Assembly (NCBI GenBank): GCA_030621975.1
Contig: JAUXGQ010000099.1
Span: 1-6,461, forward strand
DNA length: 6,461 nt
Direction: 5' to 3'
Origin: Gammaproteobacteria bacterium
GTDB taxonomy: Bacteria; Pseudomonadota; Gammaproteobacteria; Chromatiales; Chromatiaceae
Shown: one piece after another, positions 1 to 5,427 of the stretch
Layout of the letters: the number at the start of each line of letters is the position of its first letter
Position numbering within the stretch: position 1 is the stretch's first letter
Program-made: the position numbers and the translations under genes
The notes under the pieces: generated by a model
What the model saw: the letters and a program-made list of their open reading frames with translations, nothing else
Told to the model about the DNA's origin: nothing
The model's database searches: none

Positions 1-44
1 AGAAGCTTTCCGTCGTCGCTTTTGCTGTGATGGTCGTCGCTCAT
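1..44 (-). CDS. clpX: ClpX, ATP-dependent unfoldase of ClpXP, N-terminal fragment
   Basis: Only the first 14 complete codons are in the window; the gene continues past the left edge. The reverse strand reads MSDDHHSKSDDGKLL. It ends in the D-G-K-L-L stretch that in ClpX lies just before the N-terminal zinc-binding cysteines, which fall outside the window. A strong ribosome binding site, GAGGAAG at 49-55, stands 7 nt (from its GAGG core) before the ATG at 42-44. The gene follows clpP on the same strand, the usual order in Proteobacteria. By family, ClpX is a cytoplasmic hexameric AAA+ unfoldase that recognises tagged substrates and feeds them to ClpP. The identification rests on a short N-terminal match plus gene order, so it is strong but partial. 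Confidence 0.9.
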   Translation of the reverse strand, partial: MSDDHHSKSDDGKL

Positions 45-60
45 TTCACTTCCTCAACGG

Positions 61-85
61 CCCGGATCGATATTCTTGATCCGGG
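61..85 (-). repeat. Perfect 8-bp inverted repeat in the clpX leader
   Basis: CCCGGATC at 61-68 and GATCCGGG at 78-85 are exact reverse complements separated by 9 nt. In the clpX transcript this would be a GC-rich stem-loop ending 5 nt before the GAGG of the clpX ribosome binding site. In the direction of transcription no run of U follows it, so it is not a standard intrinsic terminator. It could stabilise a processed clpX mRNA, limit ribosome access or bind a protein. These roles are inference. Confidence 0.6.
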
Positions 86-106
86 ATTTTCAAAGGCCCT
101 ATTTCC

Positions 107-134
107 ATCATATCTAAATGTTTGCGGATAGCAA
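107..134 (-). promoter_or_regulatory. Possible sigma70 promoter for clpX
   Basis: Read on the minus strand, TTGCTA (129-134) and TATGAT (107-112) are separated by 16 bp. They match the -35 and -10 consensus at 4 and 5 of 6 positions. Transcription would start near position 100, placing the hairpin at 61-85 inside the clpX leader. The 184-bp clpP–clpX gap leaves room for a separate promoter, and clpX has its own promoter in E. coli. The call is from pattern only. Confidence 0.35.
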
Positions 135-228
135 GGCAAAACGCCGGGACCAGTGTGTTACTTGGGTGGATTTCGGTCAGACAATAACCCGCGGAGCCTT
201 TAAATTCCCACCGATCTCTACCAGAACC

Positions 229-846
229 TCATTCGGAAGAAGGGCGTTCCGACAGCAGCCTGTCAATCAGACCATACTCAACGGACTCCGCTGCCCCCAT
301 GAAGTTGTCTCGCTCGGTATCTTGTTCGATCTTCTCAAGTGGCTGTCCCGTGTGCTTGGACAGTATGCGATTCAGGCGATCGCGTACAAGCAGGATCTCC
401 TTCGCATGTATGTCTATGTCGGTTGCCTGACCTTGATAGCCTCCTAGCGGCTGGTGAATCATCACCCGGGAATGCGGCAGGCAGTAGCGCTTGCCTTTCT
501 CGCCCCCCGTCAACAGCAAGGCCCCCATGCTGGCAGCCTGGCCGATGCACATGGTGCTCACGTTAGACCGGATGAACTGCATAGTGTCGTAGATGGCAAG
601 GCCTGCGCTCACTGAACCGCCGGGGGAATTGATATAGAGATGTATGTCTTTGTCGGGGTTCTCAGACTCGAGAAACAGCAGTTGGGCAACAACCAGATTG
701 GCGGTCTGGTCATCGACTGGCCCGACTAGAAAAATCACGCGCTCTTTGAGCAGACGCGAGTAGATATCGAACGATCGTTCGCCGCGCGCCGTCTGCTCGA
801 TAACTATTGGCACCAAACCGAGATTTTTTGTATCCATCGCACTCAT
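229..846 (-). CDS. clpP: ClpP, ATP-dependent Clp protease proteolytic subunit
   Basis: Serine peptidase that assembles into a double heptameric ring in the cytoplasm and degrades proteins unfolded by ClpX or ClpA. The 205 residues are close to the 207 of E. coli ClpP. The catalytic triad is visible: Ser106 in GQAASMGA, His131 in MIHQPLGG and Asp180 in ERDNF. The INSPGGSV segment at 73-80 belongs to the substrate-binding region. The N-terminus should be removed autocatalytically as in E. coli; I cannot fix the exact site. The ATG at 844-846 was chosen because AGG lies about 5 nt upstream; a second ATG at codon 4 has a poorer site. The gene begins 32 bp after the tig stop and precedes clpX, so it is probably co-transcribed with tig. 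No domain is missing or broken. Confidence 0.98.
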   Translation of the reverse strand: MSAMDTKNLGLVPIVIEQTARGERSFDIYSRLLKERVIFLVGPVDDQTANLVVAQLLFLESENPDKDIHLYINSPGGSVSAGLAIYDTMQFIRSNVSTMCIGQAASMGALLLTGGEKGKRYCLPHSRVMIHQPLGGYQGQATDIDIHAKEILLVRDRLNRILSKHTGQPLEKIEQDTERDNFMGAAESVEYGLIDRLLSERPSSE

Positions 847-878
847 ATCGCCTGTATCGTTCGTGGAATCCTAATACT

Positions 879-2183
879 TTAACCTGGCGCGCGCTCGGTG
901 AGCGCGCTGAAAGTGATTGGTTCGTCCTCAACAGAAACCTGCTCGAGCATCCAGTCGACCACTTGGTCTTCCAGCACTCTTAGTTCGACTGTCGAAAGTT
1001 GATCCTTGTTCCCGTAGTACCACTTGACGACTTCATCCGGGTCTTCGTACTCGGCTGCAGCCGCCTCAATGGATTCGCGAACGCGATCGGCATCGACCTT
1101 GATGTCGTTCTGGGCCACAATTTTGTTAACGATCAGACCCAGGGCCAACCAGCGAACCGCCTGCTGCTCGTACATTTCCCGGGGCAGTTCCATATTGCCT
1201 GCCATAGGGCTGCTGGTCGCTTGCGCACGGGCCCGTTCCTGCATCTTGGTGACCTCCCTGTCAATCAGCACACCCGGCAGATCGAATTTGTTTGCATTGA
1301 ACAAGGCATCCATGACCTGCGTCCTTAAGCGCGCTTTTATCCGCTGTTGCAGCTCACGCTCCATGCTCCCCCGGATATCATTTCTCAGCGTTTCAGTACT
1401 GCCATCGGCTATGCCGAAGGACTTTGCGAACTCTTCGGTGATCTCCGGCAACAGGGGCTCGCTTACCTCGCTTAAACTCACTTCGAAGGCGGCGTGTTTG
1501 CCGGCTAGACGCTCCTCCGGGTAGTCGTCGGGAAACTTCACATCCAGTTTGCGGCTGTCGCCGGCGCAGGCCCCCAGCAAACCCTCTTCGAACCCCTCGA
1601 TCATGGTTTTCGAACCCAGCACCAGGGGCACATCGTTGGCTTCGCCGCCTTGGAAGGCTTCACCGTCGATCATCCCCCTGAAACTGACCTTGACCTGGTC
1701 ATCCTGGGCTGCCGGTCGATCGACCTGACTCCAGGTAACCCTTTGTTTTCTCAATTTTTCAATCATCGAGTCTACGTCTTCGTCCGCGACCTGGGCTGCC
1801 GGGCGCTTGATGGTGATATTGCTCATGTCCGAAAGATCAAATTCCGGAAGTACCTCGAACACCGCTGTATAACCCGGCCCGTCGTGATCTTTCGCATCAA
1901 TGGGCTCGATCTTTGGTTCTCCCGCAGGTTTCAGGTCTTGCTGTTTGAGCGCATCGTAAAACGTGGATTCGATGAGTTCCCCGAAGACTTCCTGTCGAAC
2001 CGTGCCTGAATACCGCTGCTTTATCATAGTGAAGGGCACCTTCCCCGGACGAAAGCCGTCCAGACGCGCCGTTCGCGCAATACGTTTGAGCCGTTTGTCC
2101 ACCTCGTTGTCAAACTGCTCTGAAGGCAGTTTGACCGTCATACGCCGTTCCAGCCCTTCACCGGATTCAATTGAAACTTGCAT
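879..2183 (-). CDS. tig: Trigger factor, ribosome-associated chaperone and prolyl isomerase
   Basis: Trigger factor binds ribosomal protein L23 at the exit tunnel and shields nascent chains; it also has peptidyl-prolyl isomerase activity. The 434 residues match the usual length (432 in E. coli). The N-terminal ribosome-binding domain spans roughly residues 1-115 and carries the signature loop GFRPGKVP at 43-50. An FKBP-like isomerase domain follows at about 150-240 (FRGMIDGEAFQGG at 168-180; FPDDYPEERLAGKHAAFEV at 217-235). The helical chaperone body fills the rest to 434. The ATG at 2181-2183 has an AAGAGG site 5 nt upstream. The gene is the first protein gene of the tig–clpP–clpX block and lies 76 bp downstream of a tRNA-Leu gene on the same strand. 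I see no clear promoter in those 76 bp. Confidence 0.97.
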   Translation of the reverse strand: MQVSIESGEGLERRMTVKLPSEQFDNEVDKRLKRIARTARLDGFRPGKVPFTMIKQRYSGTVRQEVFGELIESTFYDALKQQDLKPAGEPKIEPIDAKDHDGPGYTAVFEVLPEFDLSDMSNITIKRPAAQVADEDVDSMIEKLRKQRVTWSQVDRPAAQDDQVKVSFRGMIDGEAFQGGEANDVPLVLGSKTMIEGFEEGLLGACAGDSRKLDVKFPDDYPEERLAGKHAAFEVSLSEVSEPLLPEITEEFAKSFGIADGSTETLRNDIRGSMERELQQRIKARLRTQVMDALFNANKFDLPGVLIDREVTKMQERARAQATSSPMAGNMELPREMYEQQAVRWLALGLIVNKIVAQNDIKVDADRVRESIEAAAAEYEDPDEVVKWYYGNKDQLSTVELRVLEDQVVDWMLEQVSVEDEPITFSALTERAPG

Positions 2184-2259
2184 GTAAACCTCTTCCCAAC
2201 GTTATCTAACGCCAAACTGAATTGATTTTGTTGTAATTTGCTCTAAAACGCCCAAAAAC

Positions 2260-2344
<85 letters not shown>

Positions 2345-2577
2345 GCTACCGAAAACCGCCGCAAATTTACCCAATTATGCATTATACTACAGTAAGTTAT
2401 AACGAATCACATCATTTAGCATGTCGCGGGAGGTTGTTTCGAGAAAGCTTCTGCGCATGCGCGGTATTGTACATTGCCCGGTAGAAGAATCGACCCGCAT
2501 CGGCCTTCCACGCTCACATTCCTGCTCTTATCGGCGCCCCATATCCGAAAGTTAACAGGGAGTGTTGGCGAAATCCG
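2345..2577. other. Intergenic spacer between hemN and tRNA-Leu
   Basis: This 233-bp stretch holds the end of the hemN transcript and the start of the tRNA-Leu transcript, both on the minus strand. I see no gene. A 10-bp perfect palindrome, GCGCATGCGC, lies at 2453-2462. An imperfect stem lies at about 2521-2545 (CTTATCGG against CCGAAAG), but no U-run follows it on the minus strand, so I could not identify a standard terminator for hemN. The part nearest the tRNA is AT-rich and holds the candidate promoter. Confidence 0.6.
2374..2410 (-). promoter_or_regulatory. Probable promoter of tRNA-Leu (and perhaps tig)
   Basis: On the minus strand a perfect TATAAT lies at 2381-2386, in an AT-rich stretch about 37-42 bp before the tRNA 5' end. 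A second, slightly weaker hexamer CATAAT lies at 2374-2379, with TTATAA 17 bp upstream of it at 2397-2402. No good -35 hexamer stands 16-18 bp from the perfect TATAAT, so the exact promoter is uncertain. The AT-rich block contrasts with the surrounding GC-richer DNA and is the best promoter candidate in this spacer. Confidence 0.42.
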
Positions 2578-3963
2578 TCAAATAACCTTCGAAAAGCTGT
2601 TGCGGGATTGTTTTGAGTCGAGATAGGCATCGAAAACCATGCAGACGTTGCGAATCAACAGCCGACCGGGCGGCCGCACGCGGATGCCGGTGTTGTCGAG
2701 GGTGAGCAGACCATCCTCCGCCATATCCTGCAATCGTTTCAGTTCTTCCGCAAAGTAATCGGCAAACCGAATACCCCAGACGGATTGGAGCCCGGCAAAA
2801 TCCAGTGCGAAATGGCATATCAGGCGGGTTATTACATCGCGGCGAATCAGATCGTCCCGATTCAGTTTAAACCCTCGAAATACTGGTAGAAGCCCCTCGG
2901 AAAGCCTTTGGTAGTATTCCTCGATGCTCCGTACATTCTGACTGTAGGTCGGCCCGATCATGCCAATGGAGGTCACCCCCATGGCTACCAGATCGCAGTC
3001 CGCGTGGGTGGAATAGCCTTGGAAATTTCGGTACAGGGTGCCGTTCTTCTGCGCGAGGGTAAGCTCGTCTTCAGGCCGCGCGAAATGATCCATGCCTATA
3101 TATACATAGCCGGCTTCGGTCAGGCGCTCTATGGTCATGCCCAGAATTTCCAGCTTTTCCTGGGGGGCGGGCAGGTCCACCGCGTTGATGCGGCGCTGGG
3201 GTTTAAAACGTTCTGGAAGATGGGCGTAATTGAACACCGACAATCGATCGGGTTCGACCTCGATTATCCGGTCCAGGGTGCGCTGGAAGCTCGCTACCGA
3301 TTGCAAGGGCAGCCCGTAAATCAGATCGATGCTGACCGAGCGAAATCCTTCACCTCGTGCCGCCTCCAGCACGGTCATTGTCTGGGACTCTGACTGAATA
3401 CGGTTGACCGCCTTCTGAACTCGTTCGTCAAGATCCTGCACCCCCAGGGACATCCGGTTGAACCCGATATCGCGCAACAGAGCAACGGTGTCACCAGTCG
3501 CTTCCCGTGGATCGATCTCGATGGAATACTCTCCGTCGTCATCGTCCAGGAGCGAGAAATACTCGCCGGTCACCCGCATCAGTTCGCGCATCTCATCGTG
3601 GCTGATAAAAGTCGGCGTTCCGCCCCCCCAATGTAATTGTTTGACGCGACGACTCCTGTCGAACAACCGCCCCTGCATCTCGATTTCCTTATAGAGTTGC
3701 AACAGATAATCCGTCGCCCTCGAACGATCCTTGGTGGCAATCTTGTTACAGGCACAGTAGAAACAGACCGTATCGCAGAACGGCAGGTGAAAATACAACG
3801 ACAAGGGTTTGCCGGGGTCATTGCTGGCGTGTGCAACCGCCCGATAGTCCTGTGCATCAAATCCCCCGTGGAACTGTACTGCCGTGGGGTAAGAAGTGTA
3901 TCGGGGACCGCTTTGATCATATTTTGCGATCAAAGTGGGATCGAAAATCGATAACTGATCCAT
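2578..3963 (-). CDS. hemN: HemN, oxygen-independent coproporphyrinogen III dehydrogenase
   Basis: Radical SAM enzyme of haem synthesis. It oxidatively decarboxylates two propionates of coproporphyrinogen III to give protoporphyrinogen IX without oxygen, in the cytoplasm. At 461 residues it is close to E. coli HemN (457). The 4Fe-4S cluster motif is C63-x3-C67-x2-C70, with the extra family cysteine C72, within YFHLPFC (57-63) and the following residues. GGGTPT at 113-118 is the SAM-binding glycine motif. Further HemN hallmarks are EIDPRE (149-154), GVQD (174-177), IDLIYGLP (212-219), NFQGYST (313-319) and the C-terminal GRLLIRNVCMVFDAYL (433-448), ending FSKVI much as in E. coli. These full-length matches separate it from HemW-like paralogues. 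The ATG at 3961-3963 has TGAGG 7 nt upstream, overlapping the stop of the preceding gene, so translation is probably coupled. I see no FNR/ANR-type box directly before it. Confidence 0.97.
   Translation of the reverse strand: MDQLSIFDPTLIAKYDQSGPRYTSYPTAVQFHGGFDAQDYRAVAHASNDPGKPLSLYFHLPFCDTVCFYCACNKIATKDRSRATDYLLQLYKEIEMQGRLFDRSRRVKQLHWGGGTPTFISHDEMRELMRVTGEYFSLLDDDDGEYSIEIDPREATGDTVALLRDIGFNRMSLGVQDLDERVQKAVNRIQSESQTMTVLEAARGEGFRSVSIDLIYGLPLQSVASFQRTLDRIIEVEPDRLSVFNYAHLPERFKPQRRINAVDLPAPQEKLEILGMTIERLTEAGYVYIGMDHFARPEDELTLAQKNGTLYRNFQGYSTHADCDLVAMGVTSIGMIGPTYSQNVRSIEEYYQRLSEGLLPVFRGFKLNRDDLIRRDVITRLICHFALDFAGLQSVWGIRFADYFAEELKRLQDMAEDGLLTLDNTGIRVRPPGRLLIRNVCMVFDAYLDSKQSRNSFSKVI
3911..3935 (-). 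repeat. Perfect 8-bp inverted repeat within the first codons of hemN
   Basis: CTTTGATC at 3911-3918 and GATCAAAG at 3928-3935 are exact reverse complements separated by 9 nt. In the mRNA the stem-loop would cover about codons 10-18 of hemN, just downstream of the start codon. The half-sites resemble an FNR/ANR box (TTGAT...ATCAA), but that box has a 4-bp centre, whereas here the TTGAT and ATCAA halves are 13 bp apart, so it is not a normal box. The sequence also encodes conserved HemN residues, so it may be chance. Confidence 0.55.
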
Positions 3964-3972
3964 TATTTTGCC

Positions 3973-4284
3973 TCAGCCCACGTCCAGTCCCCGGCGGTGA
4001 GTCTCGTTTATCTGCTTGAGAAGAACGTGGAAGGGAATCTCCCCCGCATGCTTGTCCGCCAGTTCCATAAAAGGCAAGTCCTCGCGACCAAAGAGGTAAT
4101 TGCCGTCACACATAGACCGGTAAATCTGTTTAATACCCTTTTCCAGGGGATCCAGAAACGCCGGAAACTTGCCCAGTTCCTCCATTTCGTATTCCAGACA
4201 CTCGCGCAGATCCTGCACTTCGAAGAGGGCCTGCTTGACCCAGTCCGCATACTCTCCCGCCGTTCGAGCGCGGCGCAAACTCAT
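3973..4284 (-). CDS. Conserved small protein of unknown function, coupled to prmB and hemN
   Basis: A 103-residue soluble protein with no signal peptide, membrane segment or cofactor motif that I can see. It appears mostly helical and acidic in its first half (YEMEELGKF at 32-40). Distinct segments are FGREDLPFM (65-73) and IPFHVLLKQINETHRRGL (83-100), which look like conserved family motifs. I have a faint memory of similar short gammaproteobacterial proteins labelled, probably wrongly, as general secretion pathway protein GspF; no membrane helices support that. The ATG (4282-4284) lies 3 bp after the prmB stop, with GAGG 6 nt upstream running into that stop (GAGGTGA). Its own TGA forms part of the hemN ribosome binding site. 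It is therefore a real, translated operon member, but its function cannot be stated. Confidence 0.8.
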   Translation of the reverse strand: MSLRRARTAGEYADWVKQALFEVQDLRECLEYEMEELGKFPAFLDPLEKGIKQIYRSMCDGNYLFGREDLPFMELADKHAGEIPFHVLLKQINETHRRGLDVG

Positions 4285-4287
4285 GCT

Positions 4288-5202
4288 TCACCTCGATGCA
4301 AAATGGGTTTGATACTCGATAACCTGTTCAGCGGTAAGCAGAAATACTCCATCGCCGCCCCGCTCAAAATCCAACCACGTAAAGGGCACATCCGGATAAT
4401 GCGCCATTAGTGCCTCGGCACTACTCCCAACCTCCATTATAACGATACCACCTGGTGCGAGATAGCTGGATACTTCCCGCAATACTCTTTTGACCACATC
4501 CAGCCCGTCCTCTCCTGCCTCCAGCCCCAAATCCGGCTCCCACCGGAATTCCCGGGGCAGACCTGCCAGTTCCTGCCGACTCACGTAGGGAGGATTGCTG
4601 AGGATGATATCGTAGCGTCGGCCCGCCAAGGCCCCGAAAAGATCCGATTGGATCACGTGCACCCGGCCTTCAAGCCCGTGGCGCGCCAGGTTTCTTCCGG
4701 CCAGAGCCAGGGCCGGTTCCGAGATATCCGCCAGATCCACCTTGGCCTCGGAAAACCTGAGGGCGCTGGCGATTCCGATACATCCACTTCCCGTGCAAAG
4801 GTCCAGTATCCTGCTCACGGTCAGCTTGCCGATCCAGGGCTCAAATCCCGCCTCGATGAGCTCACCGATTGGCGACCTGGGTATCAGGACCTGTTCGTTC
4901 ACATAGAATGGCAGGCCGGCAAACCAGGCCTCGCCCATCAGATAGGCCCCGGGAATTCGTTCTTCGACGCGCCTGCGCAACAACTCAATGACCTGGCGCC
5001 GTTCGTCCTGGGTGAGACGGCTATCCAGATAGACGGACGGCAAATCGGGCTGCAGGTGCAGTGCATGCAATACCAGCATCGCCGCTTCATCGAGGGCATT
5101 GTCGGTACCGTGACCAAAACACAGCCCCGCCTCACTGAACCGGCTTGCAGCCCAGCGAATGAAATCACGTAAGGTTATCAGTGTGTCTGTATCATCGGAC
5201 AT
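4288..5202 (-). CDS. prmB: PrmB, ribosomal protein L3 glutamine N5-methyltransferase
   Basis: SAM-dependent enzyme that methylates a glutamine of 50S ribosomal protein L3 (Gln150 in E. coli). The 304 residues fit PrmB (310 in E. coli). A helical N-terminal domain (about 1-100) is followed by a Rossmann methyltransferase domain. The SAM-binding motif is DLCTGSGCIGIA at 134-145, and NPPY at 203-206 is the catalytic motif of glutamine and adenine amino-methyltransferases. The segment LIPRSPIGELIE (106-117) points to PrmB rather than the release-factor enzyme PrmC, which has a PET-type sequence there. The ATG at 5200-5202 has no clear Shine-Dalgarno sequence, and no better start is visible in frame nearby; the next ATG would remove about 40 residues. 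It is the first gene of the prmB–small ORF–hemN operon and is divergent from the sensor gene. Confidence 0.95.
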   Translation of the reverse strand: MSDDTDTLITLRDFIRWAASRFSEAGLCFGHGTDNALDEAAMLVLHALHLQPDLPSVYLDSRLTQDERRQVIELLRRRVEERIPGAYLMGEAWFAGLPFYVNEQVLIPRSPIGELIEAGFEPWIGKLTVSRILDLCTGSGCIGIASALRFSEAKVDLADISEPALALAGRNLARHGLEGRVHVIQSDLFGALAGRRYDIILSNPPYVSRQELAGLPREFRWEPDLGLEAGEDGLDVVKRVLREVSSYLAPGGIVIMEVGSSAEALMAHYPDVPFTWLDFERGGDGVFLLTAEQVIEYQTHFASR

Positions 5203-5250
5203 GCTGGATTATCTGTAACCGTTCGCGGGGTTATGTATTTTGGGCTGATG

Positions 5251-5266
5251 GCTTTTCATTAAAAGC
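5251..5266. repeat. Short AT-rich inverted repeat upstream of prmB
   Basis: GCTTTT (5251-5256) and AAAAGC (5261-5266) are exact reverse complements around a 4-nt centre. The repeat overlaps the candidate -10 element for prmB, a place where a repressor could bind. No regulator family is recognised, and 6-bp arms can occur by chance. Confidence 0.35.
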
Positions 5267-5287
5267 GCTTAGTCTATTCTCACACAA
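5258..5287 (-). promoter_or_regulatory. Possible sigma70 promoter of the prmB–hemN operon
   Basis: On the minus strand TTGTGT (5282-5287) and TTTAAT (5258-5263) are 18 bp apart, matching consensus at 3 and 5 of 6 positions. The start point would be near 5251, leaving a leader of about 50 nt before prmB. The -10 region overlaps the small inverted repeat at 5251-5266. Nothing better is visible in the 222-bp divergent spacer. Confidence 0.3.
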
Positions 5288-5412
5288 AGCCACAGTTGAA
5301 GCCGAAGTTTGAACCTCATAGTGCCCGTTCGATCGAAGAATATAGAAATAGCTGCTCAAGCAACACGTAATCCCAATCTGGTAGACTAGTCCTTGACATT
5401 CGTCTGAAAAAC

Positions 5413-5427
5413 AGGAGCCTCAGTTTG
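5413..5427 (+). promoter_or_regulatory. Ribosome binding site that sets the TTG start of the sensor gene
   Basis: AGGAG at 5413-5417 is followed by 7 nt and then TTG at 5425-5427. No ATG or GTG occurs in frame between the upstream stop (5368-5370) and this TTG. A start here gives a short cytoplasmic tail and an intact first membrane helix. Confidence 0.75.

Noticed and set aside
118..447. Plus-strand open frame of 109 codons over the clpP end and the clpP–clpX spacer
   Set aside because: It lies antisense to clpP, has no plausible ribosome binding site and shows no recognisable protein features.
1024..1524. Plus-strand open frame of 166 codons antisense to tig
   Set aside because: It is a shadow of tig, whose product is certain; the translated sequence is low-complexity Ser/Arg-rich.
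2453..2462. GCGCATGCGC palindrome as a hemN terminator
   Set aside because: It has no loop and no following U-run on the minus strand, and lies over 110 bp past the hemN stop.
2908..3393. Plus-strand open frame of 161 codons antisense to hemN
   Set aside because: HemN is clearly encoded on the other strand; the antisense frame is open because of codon bias.
3911..3935. FNR/ANR box at the start of hemN
   Set aside because: The half-sites TTGAT and ATCAA are 13 bp apart instead of 4 and lie inside the coding sequence.
4648..5172. Plus-strand open frame of 174 codons antisense to prmB
   Set aside because: It is a shadow of the well-supported prmB gene.
5393..5398. Perfect TTGACA hexamer upstream of the sensor gene
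   Set aside because: No -10 element lies 16-18 bp downstream (that position is AGCCTC), and transcription would begin after the ribosome binding site, so it is not a working promoter for this start.
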